Source: Helichrysum umbraculigerum (Eukaryota; Streptophyta; Magnoliopsida; Asterales; Asteraceae). Taken from it: a stretch of DNA of 64,000 nt. Of this stretch, positions 11,105-21,858 are shown piece after piece. The stretch spans positions 263,474,250-263,538,249 of the forward strand of contig CATIUR010000001.1 in assembly GCA_949592205.1 (NCBI GenBank). The letters are read 5' to 3'. The translations under genes and the position numbers were made by a program. The notes beneath the pieces were generated by a model. That model saw nothing but the letters and a program-made list of their open reading frames with translations. It did no database searches and had not been told where the DNA came from. Within the stretch, counting starts at the first letter, position 1; each line of letters opens with the position of its first letter.

Positions 11105-13706
11105 TGTAACACCCCCAAATTTCACGATTTGCGGAAGCATACATTGGGTGTTACTAATCAATATACAAAGCACAAGATTAATAGTAAACGACCTCTAATG
11201 AGACGTTTGTAAAATAGTTACATTTCATAATTAATAATCGTTTGAAAACCGTGGGTTTTCGTATACAAAATGTAATTCCCTAGAGCCCACGTGTATAGCG
11301 GGAGATTCTATTACATAATCATAGTTACAAAAGATAATGCCAAAGAATCTCCGTTAAATGCAGTTTGTAAATCATGCGACTCTAGCTAGTAATCCTGGAG
11401 TGATCCTACTCCGTAAGTGTACCTGAGATACAAAGCTAAAAAGTGTCAACCAAAAAGGTTGGTGAATCTCACAGGTTTAGTAATAAGTAGGTGTTATGAA
11501 CCACAAGTATGTACCCGTATTGCTATAAAGCAAAGTAAGTAAATCAGTTAATCAGTACAGTGCCATGAGCTCATAAGTTGAAGCTTAACCGTGTAGTGTG
11601 AATATATCACGTACCCCCGTGAGTGCTATCCGCACACTCATATGTAACAAATACTAATATGTCTGTTTCTACGTGTAAATCAGTACGTGGTGGCGCTACC
11701 ACCTCAGACAGGGATTGTCAGTCCCAAATGGATCCATCTATTAGTAATCGCGCTTAAGTCCATAACTAACAACTTACGATTAGGAGGCTTTCAGTGGATA
11801 AAAGTAACTCATGCGTTTGTTTGTAATCAGTAATGTTTTCAGTTCAGTACATTGTGTTCATGCGTAAAACAGTTGCTAAGTATCTCACCCCAAAGTATAA
11901 AACAGTAAAAGTGGGGGCTGTAAGACTCACCTGAGTCGAGCAGTGGTAAATAGCAAGTAGTAGTAAAGCAAGTAGGTTCTCCGAACCCGTAACCTTCTAG
12001 TGCCTAAACACGTAAGGTTAAGTAAGTAGATGTCTCGCAAGACCATCTAGGCTAGTTGTTCATACAACCCGTTGTGTTTAATGTTGGTTCGTTCGCGTTT
12101 GTATCAAAAGATTTACGGCCCGTTGGTGATTTGTTATAATTACAGTTTATCATTTATAACGCAATTTAGTACAATTGTAATAGAAAGTATGTTCTATGAT
12201 GTTTGTTAAGTCGTATGGTATAAGTATTGGAAGTTGTATAAGTTCGACACTTAGTGTAAAAAGAGTTGAAAAGCTGCTGTTTTATGCGACACTTATATGC
12301 GTCACATAGGTTGGTCATGCGGCACTGAGACAGTGTCGGGTTAAGTGTCGGGTAGCCAGATCATGCGTCACTAACGAAGTGTCGTGAATCATAGTATGCG
12401 TCACTTAAGAAGTGACGGGTTCCGTAACAATAGCGGCACTCAAGTAGTGTCGTAAAAATAGATATTTCCAGGTTTTGGGCGTCACTTAGGGGGTGACGTG
12501 TAGCATAGCGACACTAAAGAAGTGTCGGGTAAATTACTAAGGCGGCACTAAGTAAGTGTCGTTAGGTAGTGTCGAGTAACCGTGATGGCGGCACTATGGA
12601 AGTGTCGGTATTAGGATAGATGCGTCACTAAACTAGTGTCGTATAAGAAGTGTCGGTATTAGGCTGAGGGCGTCACTAAGCTAGTGTCGGTATAAGTGTC
12701 AGTTCGATTATAGGCGTCACTACTGAAGTGTCGTAATTGGAGTGTCGGTAAAGGTTCTGCGTCACTAATGAAGTGTCGGTATTAGTTTTATGCGGCACTC
12801 AGCAAGTGTCGCACGAAGTGTCGCATATCTGGGTTCGTCTATGCGACAATATCGGCTGATCGACGGATTTCGAGCCAAAAACATGTTTTCGGGTTTCCGT
12901 TTGGTCCGATTCTTTTACCCAACCCTCATATGAACATATTAAGCCTATTTAAACCATAAACTAGTAAAAATGATCAAAAACGAGAGATGTCGGGATTTGT
13001 CGGAAACTTACGCGGCGTCGGATTGAAAATCCGAAAAGATAGGAATGTAGATCGTGAGAAGGTGAACGTTTTCTTCCAAAGTAGTCACGAAATCCGGGTG
13101 CGTTTAGTATGTTTATTTGTCGATTTTTGTGGATAATTGTAGTTGGTGGTGTTTAGAGAAAAGAAAAGAGAGAGAAAGGAGAGAGAGAGAGTGAGTGGAA
13201 GAATATGGGAAGAAAAGAAAGGGAGGTGGGGTTTTACCCCCACTTTTCAGTCCCCGCTCCCCGTGCGGTGTTCGTTTGCTCCGTCGTTTAACGTTAAATA
13301 ATTACTTCACGCGTTTAATTATATTTATAAAGTCACGAATCTTGTTTAAATAATTTATTTAAATTGTTTCCTTAAATCTTTGATAGTTTAAATTAAATTT
13401 AATTACTTTTGTTATTAAATCGTGTAAGTTTTAATCGTGTAATACGAGGCAGTTACTAATTGTTATAAAATAGCATTTCGGTCATAGTTGCGTTATTTTA
13501 GTTTATAAACCTTTGTTCACCAACGTCCGTGTTAACCGAATAGAATTTCATTCTATTTAAGTTGCGTACGATTTAAGCCAAATCGCAAAGTTGTATATAT
13601 TCACCAATATATAATCCGATACATAAATTAGCCTAACACAGAACTAATTACATGTATTTACAAAGAATTAGGCACTAATTCTAGTCCTAATTTGCCGGTT
13701 GTTACA
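11105..13706 (-). repeat. Tekay 3' LTR
   Basis: The left LTR copy abuts the PPT at 13707. It contains the inverted-repeat array at 12283-12845, a purine-rich GA tract at about 13150-13200 (pyrimidine-rich on the coding strand), and a minus-strand TATA-like CTTTATAAATAT near 13325-13337. Confidence 0.95.
12283..12845. repeat. Tandem short-hairpin array in Tekay 3' LTR
   Basis: About fourteen degenerate units run from a GCGTCACT or GCGACACT word through 4-6 nt to AGTGTCG or AGTGACG. Each unit is a small inverted repeat. Some units pair T-A where others pair A-T at the third stem position (GTCACTT/AAGTGAC versus GACACT/AGTGTC), which hints at selection for pairing. By the TATA position the array would lie in the transcribed part of the LTR. 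Confidence 0.8.
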
Positions 13707-13724
13707 TTCTCCCCTTGTTAAAAG
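13707..13724 (-). other. Tekay polypurine tract
   Basis: The minus strand reads CTTTTAACAAGGGGAGAA immediately before the 3' LTR start. This is a canonical chromovirus PPT position. Confidence 0.85.
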
Positions 13725-13739
13725 AATTTCGTCCCGAAA

Positions 13740-15212
13740 TTAGCTCGATTGCACGGTCGGTGCGTTGTCTGGGAAGAGATGCGGGTATTTCTGTCGCATT
13801 TGGTCTTCCCGTTCCCAGGTGAATTCCGGACCACGTCTGGAATTCCACCTGACTTTTACGATGGGAATACGACTATGTTTTAGTTGTTTGACCTCACGGT
13901 CCATTATTTCCATAGGTTTCTCGACAAAATGAAGTTTATCATCGATCTGAATTTCGTCGAGCGGTATAATCAGTGTCTCGTCAGACAGACATTTCTTTAG
14001 ATTAGAAATGTGGAATGTGTTGTGAACGCTGCTAAGCTCAGCAGGAAGTTGTAGGCGGTATGCCACTGGACCAATCTTTTCAAGGATTTCGAATGGTCCG
14101 ATGTATCTAGGGTTTAGTTTGCCTCGTTTTCCGAATCGAATGACACCTTTCGACGGTGCCACTTTGAGAAGTACCTTGTCCCCTACTTGGAACTCAAGGT
14201 GTTTGCGCCTCACGTCAGCATAGCCTTTCTGACGATCACGCACGGCTTTTAGTCGGTTTTGTATGCCGACGATCTTTTCAGTTGTTTCATGTATGATTTC
14301 TAGACCGGTGAGTTGTGTATCCCCCACCTCAGTCCAACAGATAGGTGACCGGCACTTACGACCGTACAGTGCCTCGAAGGGTGCAGCCTTTATGCTGGTG
14401 TGATGACTGTTGTTGTACGAGAACTCGCATAACGGTAAGTGATTTTCCCAGTCTTTACCGAAGTCAACTACGCAGGCTCGTAGCATGTCTTCCAGTGTTT
14501 GTATGGTTCGTTCGCTCTGGCCGTCGGTTTGAGGATGGTAAGCAGTACTCATATCCAAACGAGTACCAAGAGATTTTTGCAGTGATTGCCAGAAGCGAGA
14601 AGTAAATCGAGCATCTCGGTCGGAGATGATTGAGATGGGTACTCCGTGTCTTGACACGATTTCTTTCAGGTAGATCCGTGTCAAACGTTCCATCTTATCA
14701 GTTTCTTTGATGGCTAGAAAATGAGCAGATTTAGTGAGTCGGTCAACGATCACCCAAATGGTATCGCAACCGCTAGAAGTTTTTGGGAGTTTGGTAATGA
14801 AGTCCATGGTGATCTGTTCCCATTTCCATTGAGGTATTTCGGGTTGTTGTAGCAAACCGGAAGGTTTCTGATGTTCAGCTTTAACTTTGGAACAAGTAAG
14901 ACACTTGCCAACATAGGTTGCAATGTCAGATTTCATGTTGGGCCACCAATACATTTCCTTGATGCCGTGATACATTTTGTCGGCACCGGGGTGTATAGAG
15001 TATTTAGACTTGTGAGCTTCATCCATCACCAAGTCTCGCAGGTTCCCAAAACTTGGCATCCAGATTCGATTCGAGAAGTATTTGGCCCCGTTAGGTTTGG
15101 TTTCAAATTGTTTGTCCATGCCCCGCAAGGCCTCGTTTATCAAGTTTTCTGGTTTGAGTGCTTCGAGTTGAGCGGCGAGAGTTTGATTGATGAGGTCGTT
15201 GTGAATGATCAT
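13740..15212 (-). CDS. Tekay integrase with chromodomain
   Basis: The 490-codon frame starts in the RNase H-IN linker. It holds the HHCC zinc finger ([10 protein letters not shown]...CLTCSKVKA), then the DDE core with Asp in ITMDF, Asp in ISDRDARF and Glu in [15 protein letters not shown]-like segment ([19 protein letters not shown]) and a C-terminal chromodomain ([26 protein letters not shown]) follow. Integrase inserts the cDNA, and the chromodomain steers chromoviruses to particular chromatin. It is in the same frame as RT, separated only by a TGA at 15228-15230, so the break is one mutation in what was a single polyprotein. No internal stop is seen. Confidence 0.95.
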   Translation of the reverse strand: MIIHNDLINQTLAAQLEALKPENLINEALRGMDKQFETKPNGAKYFSNRIWMPSFGNLRDLVMDEAHKSKYSIHPGADKMYHGIKEMYWWPNMKSDIATYVGKCLTCSKVKAEHQKPSGLLQQPEIPQWKWEQITMDFITKLPKTSSGCDTIWVIVDRLTKSAHFLAIKETDKMERLTRIYLKEIVSRHGVPISIISDRDARFTSRFWQSLQKSLGTRLDMSTAYHPQTDGQSERTIQTLEDMLRACVVDFGKDWENHLPLCEFSYNNSHHTSIKAAPFEALYGRKCRSPICWTEVGDTQLTGLEIIHETTEKIVGIQNRLKAVRDRQKGYADVRRKHLEFQVGDKVLLKVAPSKGVIRFGKRGKLNPRYIGPFEILEKIGPVAYRLQLPAELSSVHNTFHISNLKKCLSDETLIIPLDEIQIDDKLHFVEKPMEIMDREVKQLKHSRIPIVKVRWNSRRGPEFTWEREDQMRQKYPHLFPDNAPTVQSS

Positions 15213-15227
15213 ACCGAGAGCTCGAAC

Positions 15228-16661
15228 TCAAAGTGGTTTCACTCGTTCCTTTCGGCTTAAAGCATCGGCGACAACATTCGCCTTGCCTGGATGATAGCGA
15301 ATTTCGCAATCGTAATCAGTAAGCAACTCGACCCATCGACGTTGCCTCATGTTGAGATCCTTTTGATCGAAGATATGTTGGAGACTTTTATGGTCAGTAA
15401 AGATTGTACACTTGGTACCGTATAAGTAGTGTCTCCAGATTTTTAGAGCGAATACGACAGCCCCCAACTCTAGGTCATGAGTTGTGTAATTCTTTTCGTG
15501 GACCTTGAGTTGTCGAGAGGCGTAAGCGATGACTTTGTCTCGTTGCATCAGTACACAACCAAGACCTTGGTGTGAAGCATCACAGTATACCACGAAGTCA
15601 TCGTTGCCTTCGGGTAAAGATAAGATAGGTGCACTGCAGAGTTTCTGTTTTAGTAGCTGGAAAGCTGACTCCTGTTTGTCAGTCCAATCGAACTTCTTTT
15701 CTTTTTGAGTCAGTGCAGTGAGAGGTAGGGCTATTTTCGAAAAATTCTCAATGAACCGCCTGTAGTATCCGGCAAGTCCTAAGAATTGACGTACCTCGGT
15801 TGGTGTCGTAGGGGCTTGCCAACACTTGATAGCCTCGATTTTTGAAGGATCGACATGAATCCCTTGATTGTCAATGACGTGTCCAAGGAATTGAACGGTT
15901 TGCATCCAGAACTCACACTTAGAGAATTTAGCGTATAACTCTTCGTGTTTGAGCAGCTCTAGGGTAGTTTTCAGGTGTTGCGCGTGTTCTTGTTCAGTGC
16001 GCGAGTAAATCAAGATGTCATCGATAAAGACGATAACAAACTTGTCAAGGTAAGGTTTGCACACCCGATTCATAAGGTCCATGAATACAGCCGGTGCGTT
16101 GGTTAAGCCGAATGGCATCACTTGGAATTCATAATGCCCGTAGCGAGTTCGGAAAGCCGTTTTAGGAATGTCATCGTCACGAACTCGGAGTTGGTGATAA
16201 CCTGACCGTAGATCGATCTTTGAGTAGAAACTCGACCCCTGAAGTTGGTCAAACAGGTCATCGATGCGAGGAAGTGGGTAACGGTTCTTGACAGTTAATT
16301 TGTTGAGTTCACGGTAGTCGATGTACATACGGAAAGAACCGTCTTTCTTTTTCACAAACAGGACCGGAGCTCCCCAAGGTGAGGAACTTGGTCGAATAAA
16401 TCCCTTGTCCAGGAGTTCCTGTAACTGAGTAGACAACTCCTGAAGTTCGGATGGGGCTAGTCGGTAAGGGGCTCGTGCCACGGGTGCTGCGCCGGGCACA
16501 AGATCAACAGAGAATTCGACTTGTCTAGTTGGCGGTAGGCCAGGCAAGTCTTCAGGAAAGACTTCTGGAAAGTCTCGAACAATAGGCACATCCTCAAGTC
16601 GCTTCTCCACCGACTTTTTCTCCATAACGTGTGCGAGGATTGCCTGGTACCCTTTTCTCAA
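15228..16661 (-). CDS. Tekay reverse transcriptase and RNase H
   Basis: RT motifs in order are [44 protein letters not shown] and the catalytic FIDDILIYS. They are followed by RNase H ([44 protein letters not shown]). The product reverse-transcribes the element RNA and degrades the template. The frame overlaps gag-PR because one extra base in the T4 run at 16653-16656 (A-run on the coding strand) shifts the reading; upstream gag-PR and RT were one frame. The listed ATG is only the first Met after the shift and not a biological start. Confidence 0.95.
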   Translation of the reverse strand: MRKGYQAILAHVMEKKSVEKRLEDVPIVRDFPEVFPEDLPGLPPTRQVEFSVDLVPGAAPVARAPYRLAPSELQELSTQLQELLDKGFIRPSSSPWGAPVLFVKKKDGSFRMYIDYRELNKLTVKNRYPLPRIDDLFDQLQGSSFYSKIDLRSGYHQLRVRDDDIPKTAFRTRYGHYEFQVMPFGLTNAPAVFMDLMNRVCKPYLDKFVIVFIDDILIYSRTEQEHAQHLKTTLELLKHEELYAKFSKCEFWMQTVQFLGHVIDNQGIHVDPSKIEAIKCWQAPTTPTEVRQFLGLAGYYRRFIENFSKIALPLTALTQKEKKFDWTDKQESAFQLLKQKLCSAPILSLPEGNDDFVVYCDASHQGLGCVLMQRDKVIAYASRQLKVHEKNYTTHDLELGAVVFALKIWRHYLYGTKCTIFTDHKSLQHIFDQKDLNMRQRRWVELLTDYDCEIRYHPGKANVVADALSRKERVKPL

Positions 16662-18150
16662 GTATTTTTCTGGTTTTCATGCAAGAAATGATATTTATTC
16701 TCGTCCCACCGGTCTCCCCTTGTATGCTCAAAGTTCCACCGGTGACGAGAAGAATGCGTACAATTTTCTCAAAACAAACGATTTCGGCTCGGTGCTTGGA
16801 CAACCAATCCATACCGACGATGATGTCAAAGCTGCTGATTTCGACAGGTATCAAGTCAATGGAAAAGAGCTCGTTAGCTAGGTTCAAAGTGCAATTAGGT
16901 ATCACACTGTCGGCCTCAATAAGTTTTCCGTTTGCCAATTCTACAGTGTACTTAGAATCTAAGGCAATAGGTGTGGTGTCTAGTAGTGGATAAAACTCAT
17001 CAGAAATAAAGCTCTTATCAGCACCAGTATCAAATAACACAGATGCAGTCAAGTTGTTGAGAAGAAACGTACCCGTGACCACATTCGGGTCTTGACGGGC
17101 TTCCCCAGATTTCAGCACAAAAGCTCTTCCTCGAGCATTGTTGTTGTTCTTGTTGTTGTTGTTCAGTTTCGGGCAGTCTTTCTTGAAATGCCCCGTACCG
17201 TTGCACCCATAACAAGTCTTTGGTGCAGAGGTGTTGGTGTCAGTGGTGTTTGATCTACAGTCCTTAGCCAAGTGTCCGAATCTCTTACACTTGCTACAGG
17301 GACACGAACCATAGTGGTGTCGTTGGCATTTTGAGCAATAGGGCTTGGTTCCGTTGTACGCTCCCTTGTCATCAGTATTGGAGGTGTAGGCTTTAATGGT
17401 CTCGGGTTTCTTGGTTTGATGGTTGTTGTGGTTGTCGGACCATTTTCGTTTATTGCTGTTGGAGGATGGAGTGGGTGGTTCTGGGTCCTCGTTCATAGCT
17501 AGAAGTTCATGGGCCAACCGAATGGCGCCGTGAAGAGTGGTTTGGTTTGATGAGGCGACGTTTCCCCGGACGGGTTCCGGGAGGCCGCGGATGTATTTCT
17601 TAATCTTGTCGGGCCCAGTACCTGCCATAGCTGGGCGAAGGACGGTGAGTTGTTGGAATCTGGTGGTGTATCCAACGATATCAGTTCCTTGCACTTTTAA
17701 GTTCCAGAACTCTTCGTCCAGCTTGTGAAGTTGTTCGGACGGGCAATACTCATCCGTGAGCATTTTCTTTAGATCCTCCCAAGGGAGTAGGTAAGCGGTG
17801 TCAATCCCCACGGACTGGGTATAGGAATTCCACCACGAGAGGGCACCATCTTCGAGGGTGCAGGTGGAGAATTTGGCCTTGTCGTCTTCCGCACATTTGC
17901 TGATGCGGAAAACGGATTCCATCTTTTCGAACCATCTGATAAGTCCGATGGCTCCTTCGGTTCCCTTGAAGCTCAAGGGTTTGCAGTTTTGAAAATCCTT
18001 GTATGAACAAGGTTTAGCAGCAGAGGTTTCAGCGGCATCGCTGTTTCTTGTGGAACCTGGTGGAGTATTTCGAGCCAAGGCTTCAGTAACAGCCTGGGTT
18101 ATGAGTGACGTGATCTGAGCATCAGTATAAGGTCTTGACTTTGGCGGCAT
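16594..18150 (-). CDS. Tekay gag and protease
   Basis: The 518-codon frame starts [11 protein letters not shown] Retrotrans_gag domain spans about residues 55-215. Then come a Cys-rich stretch ([12 protein letters not shown]), two CCHC zinc knuckles ([14 protein letters not shown] and [14 protein letters not shown]) and a pepsin-like retroviral protease with the active-site [12 protein letters not shown]. The product packages RNA and processes the polyprotein. The last about 20 residues, after the frameshift near 16655, are off-frame. Confidence 0.93.
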   Translation of the reverse strand: MPPKSRPYTDAQITSLITQAVTEALARNTPPGSTRNSDAAETSAAKPCSYKDFQNCKPLSFKGTEGAIGLIRWFEKMESVFRISKCAEDDKAKFSTCTLEDGALSWWNSYTQSVGIDTAYLLPWEDLKKMLTDEYCPSEQLHKLDEEFWNLKVQGTDIVGYTTRFQQLTVLRPAMAGTGPDKIKKYIRGLPEPVRGNVASSNQTTLHGAIRLAHELLAMNEDPEPPTPSSNSNKRKWSDNHNNHQTKKPETIKAYTSNTDDKGAYNGTKPYCSKCQRHHYGSCPCSKCKRFGHLAKDCRSNTTDTNTSAPKTCYGCNGTGHFKKDCPKLNNNNKNNNNARGRAFVLKSGEARQDPNVVTGTFLLNNLTASVLFDTGADKSFISDEFYPLLDTTPIALDSKYTVELANGKLIEADSVIPNCTLNLANELFSIDLIPVEISSFDIIVGMDWLSKHRAEIVCFEKIVRILLVTGGTLSIQGETGGTRINIISCMKTRKILEKRVPGNPRTRYGEKVGGEAT

Positions 18151-18444
18151 GACTCTTCAATAAAAGAAATGAAGATACATGAGATTTTGTAAGAAAGTTG
18201 TATTTATTTCAGATGTACATGTATAAAGGTGGTAATTCATAACATCATTATGAAAAGAACTATGGCAAATAATATGAGTCGAAGCAGCAAGTAATATTTG
18301 ATAGATGATGCGAGTTCAAAGGTTACATCCTACGGATGTATTACAAAAGACATCGGGAATTGTTACATCCGACTGGAACATAGAGTAGTGCTTAGATAGT
18401 TACTAGATTACAGGATAGTTTACAAAACAAAGACTAAGCTAGTC

Positions 18445-18930
18445 TTAACGTAGGTTAATCTGCTCCATCATTTCGATGAGATGATCCACAGTATTTGCAA
18501 GTCTGCTGGCTTGTCGAGCATTGTCTTCAGCTAATGCTAGTCGCTGTACCAGTCCACGGGTATATTCTTCCGTTTCCCGTGAGCGTTGTTCACACTCATC
18601 AAGTCTGTGTTTCAAAAGAGCGGTTTCCACGCTTATCTCCACCACTTTGTTGAAAAGAACGTCCACATTATTAACGGTGGTTTCGTGATCCTCAGAGACT
18701 TGTTCGATGCGTTCAAGTGATGTAAGTCTCCAGTTTTCGTTTGTTTCCTGCAACACGACATCCATGGTGCGAAGTCGTTGCTCGTGTCGTTTCACCCTAG
18801 CAGCTAAGGCCGGCAAGGTGAAGTGAGTGGAGTACGGGCCAGCTCGAGGCAACCGGTTGTTCCTCCTTGCTACCCTTGGGTTCTGCGACCCAGATTGAGA
18901 ACGAGATGAATCGGATGGGATGTTTGCCAT
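18445..18930 (-). CDS. Small coiled-coil ORF upstream of Tekay gag
   Basis: This intact 161-codon frame lies between the PBS and gag, in the same orientation and register as gag but 300 bp upstream with stops between. The N-terminus is Ser/Arg-rich (SRSQSGSQNPRVARRNNR). From about residue 38 the sequence has heptad-like Leu/Ile/Val spacing with many charged residues (LAARVKRHEQRLR, EISVETALLKHRLDECEQR, LANTVDHLIEMMEQI), which suggests a coiled coil. I do not recognise a family. It could be a gag-related leader protein or a captured sequence. It is the only ORF of the element without a visible lesion. Confidence 0.6.
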   Translation of the reverse strand: MANIPSDSSRSQSGSQNPRVARRNNRLPRAGPYSTHFTLPALAARVKRHEQRLRTMDVVLQETNENWRLTSLERIEQVSEDHETTVNNVDVLFNKVVEISVETALLKHRLDECEQRSRETEEYTRGLVQRLALAEDNARQASRLANTVDHLIEMMEQINLR

Positions 18931-19242
18931 TTCTGAGACAAAGCGTTAGTAAGATTGAGGCCTATATTCATATAGTCCCTATATAATATAGCCTATTGAG
19001 TGTCTAGCATAAACATGTTTAAGTCTCGGTTCTCTCGAAGTCAGAGTCTTCTATTGTACCCTGTTCAGTCATAACCCCTTTCAGATCTTACATCGTCTTT
19101 GCTTAATTGTACATAGTTGATCAGGCTATGTTAAATTAAACTCGTATGATGTAATCACTGAACCGGTTATACCTAATAAGGGATACTGCCTAATGGTCAT
19201 AGTCTAGGCTCACTAAATGCAACCTAGTTCACTAAAACCTTA

Positions 19243-19255
19243 GGCTCTGATACCA
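19243..19255 (-). other. Tekay primer-binding site (iMet)
   Basis: The minus strand reads TGGTATCAGAGCC three bases after the 5' LTR end, the standard initiator-Met tRNA PBS of chromoviruses. Confidence 0.9.
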
Positions 19256-20436
19256 ATCTGTAACACCCCCAAATTTCACGATTTGCGGAAGCATACATTG
19301 GGTGTTACTAATCAATATACAAAGCACAAGATTAATAGTAAACGACCTCTAATGAGACGTTTGTAAAATAGTTACATTTCATAATTAATAATCGTTTGAA
19401 AACCGTGGGTTTTCGTATACAAAATGTAATTCTCTAGAGCCCACGTGTATAGCGGGAGATTCTATTACATAATCATAGTTACAAAAGATAATGCCAAAGA
19501 ATCTCCGTTAAATGCAGTTTGTAAATCATGCGACTCTAGCTAGTAATCCTGGAGTGATCCTACTCCGTAAGTGTACCTGAGATACAAAGCTAAAAAGTGT
19601 CAACCAAAAAGGTTGGTGAATCTCACAGGTTTAGTAATAAGTAGGTGTTATGAACCACAAGTATGTACCCGTATTGCTATCAAGCAAAGTAAGTAAATCA
19701 GTTAATCAGTACAGTGCCATGACCTCATAAGTTGAAGCTTAACCGTGTAGTGTGAATATATCACGTACCCCCGTGAGTGCTATCCGCACACTCATATGTA
19801 ACAAATACTAATATGTCTGTTTCTACGTGTAAATCAGTACGTGGTGGCGCTACCACCCCAGACAGGGATTGTCAGTCCCAAATGGATCCATCTATTAGTA
19901 ATCGCGCTTAAGTCCATAACTAACAACTTACGAATAGGAGGCTTTCAGTGGATAAAAGTAACTCATGCGTTTGTTTGTAATCAGTAATGTTTTCAGTTCA
20001 GTACATTGTGTTCATGCGTAAAACAGTTGCTAAGTATCTCACCCCAAAGTATAAAACAGTAAAAGTGGGGGCTGTAAGACTCACCTGAGTCGAGCAGTGG
20101 TAAATAGCAAGTAGTAGTAAAGCAAGTAGGTTCTCCGAACCCGTAACCTTCTAGTGCCTAAACACGTAAGGTTAAGTAAGTAGATGTCTCGCAAGACCAT
20201 CTAGGCTAGTTGTTCATACAACCCGTTGTGTTTAATGTTGGTTCGTTCGCGTTTGTATCAAAAGATTTACGGCCCGTTGGTGATTTGTTATAATTACAGT
20301 TTATCATTTATAACGCAATTTAGTACAATTGTAATAGAAAGTATGTTCTATGATGTTTGTTAAGTCGTATGGTATAAGTATTGGAAGTTGTATAAGTTCG
20401 ACACTTAGTGTAAAAAGAGTTGAAAAGCTGCTGTTT

Positions 20437-21005
20437 TATGCGACACTTATATGCGTCACTTAGGTTGGTCATGCGGCAATGACACAGTGTCGGGTTAAGT
20501 GTCGGGTAGCCAGATCATGCGTCACTAACGAAGTGTCGTGAATCATAGTATGCGTCACTTAAGAAGTGACGGGTTCCGTAACAATAGCGGCACTCAAGTA
20601 GTGTCGTAAAAATAGATATTTCCAGGTTTTGGGCGTCACTTAGGGAGTGACGTGTAGCATAGCGACACTAAAGAAGTGTCGGGTAAATTACTAAGGCGGC
20701 ACTAAGTAAGTGTCGTTAGGTAGTGTCGAGTAACCGTGATGGCGGCACTATGGAAGTGTCGGTATTAGGATAGATGCGTCACTAAACTAGTGTCGTATAA
20801 GAAGTGTCGGTATTAGGCTGAGGGCGTCACTAAGCTAGTGTCGGTATAAGTGTCAGTTCGATTATAGGCGTCACTACTGAAGTGTCGTAATTGGAGTGTC
20901 GGTAAAGGTTCTGCGTCACTAATGAAGTGTCGTTATTAGTTTTATGCGGCACTCAGCAAGTGTCGCACGAAGTGTCGCATATCTGGGTTCGTCTATGCGA
21001 CACTA
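20437..21005. repeat. Tandem short-hairpin array in Tekay 5' LTR
   Basis: This is the second copy of the GCGTCAC/GTGTCG inverted-repeat array. Substitutions against the 3' LTR copy fall both in stems (for example GCGTCACTTA against GCGTCACATA) and outside, so this young pair alone gives no strong constraint signal. Confidence 0.8.
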
Positions 21006-21472
21006 TCGGCTGATCGACGGATTTCGAGCCAAAAACATGTTTTCGGGTTTCCGTTTGGTCCGATTCTTTTACCCAACCCTCATATGAACATATTAAGCCT
21101 ATTTAAACCATAAACTAGTAAAAATGATCAAAAACGAGAGATGTCGGGATTTGTCGGAAACTTACGCGGCGTCGGATTGAAAATCCGAAAAGATAGGAAT
21201 GTAGATCGTGAGAAGGTGAACGTTTTCTTCCAAAGTAGTCACGAAATCCGGGTGCGTTTAGTATGTTTATTTGTCGATTTTTGTGGATAATTGTAGTTGG
21301 TGGTGTTTAGAGAAAAGAAAAGAGAGAGAAAGGAGAGAGAGAGTGAGTGGAAGAATATGGGAAGAAAAGAAAGGGAGGTGGGGTTTTACCCCCACTTTTC
21401 AGTCCCCGCTCCTCGTGCGGTGTTCGTTTGCTCCGTCGTTTAACGTTAAATAATTACTTCACGCGTTTAATT

Positions 21473-21483
21473 ATATTTATAAA
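21473..21483 (-). promoter_or_regulatory. Putative TATA box of the Tekay 5' LTR
   Basis: The minus strand reads TTTATAAATAT about 380 bp into the LTR, upstream of a CT-rich stretch that resembles plant 5' leaders. Transcription from here would include the hairpin array. No start site can be mapped from sequence alone. Confidence 0.45.
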
Positions 21484-21858
21484 GTCACGAATCTTGTTTA
21501 AATAATTTATTTAAATTGTTTCCTTAAATCTTTGATAGTTTAAATTAAATTTAATTACTTTTGTTATTAAATCGTGTAAGTTTTAATCGTGTAATACGAG
21601 GCAGTTACTAATTGTTATAAAATAGCATTTCGGTCATAGTTGCGTTATTTTAGTTTATAAACCTTTGTTCACCAACGTCCGTGTTAACCGAATAGAATTT
21701 CATTCTATTTAAGTTGCGTACGATTTAAGCCAAATCGCAAAGTTGTATATATTCACCAATATATAATCCGATACATAAATTAGCCTAACACAGAACTAAT
21801 TACATGTATTTACAAAGAATTAGGCACTAATTCTAGTCCTAATTTGCCGGTTGTTACA

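Larger units (their letters stand above)
11105..21858 (-). mobile_element. Tekay-type Ty3/gypsy chromovirus
   Basis: This 10,754-bp element has LTRs of 2602 bp (11105-13706) and 2600 bp (19259-21858), with TGTAAC...GTTACA ends and a perfect 5-bp target duplication AACCA (11100-11104 and 21859-21863). On the minus strand it has an iMet PBS, a small upstream ORF, gag-PR, RT-RNase H, IN with a C-terminal chromodomain, and a PPT. About 12 LTR substitutions plus one 2-bp indel mark it as the youngest insertion here. It carries one TGA stop and one single-base frameshift. Confidence 0.95.
19259..21858 (-). repeat. Tekay 5' LTR
   Basis: This is a 2600-bp copy of 11105-13706, the promoter-bearing LTR of the element. 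The hairpin array recurs at about 20437-21005 with several substitutions, and one GA repeat unit is missing from the GA tract near 21330. The right end GTTACA at 21853-21858 is followed by the target duplication AACCA. Confidence 0.95.

Noticed and set aside
12283..12845. CRISPR-like array of short repeats
   Set aside because: Repeats are degenerate, irregularly spaced hairpins inside a plant LTR and are copied in the partner LTR; there are no cas genes and the genome is eukaryotic.
14345..15260. Plus-strand ORFs across the Tekay integrase
   Set aside because: Opposite-strand shadows of a well-supported coding region with DDE and chromodomain motifs.
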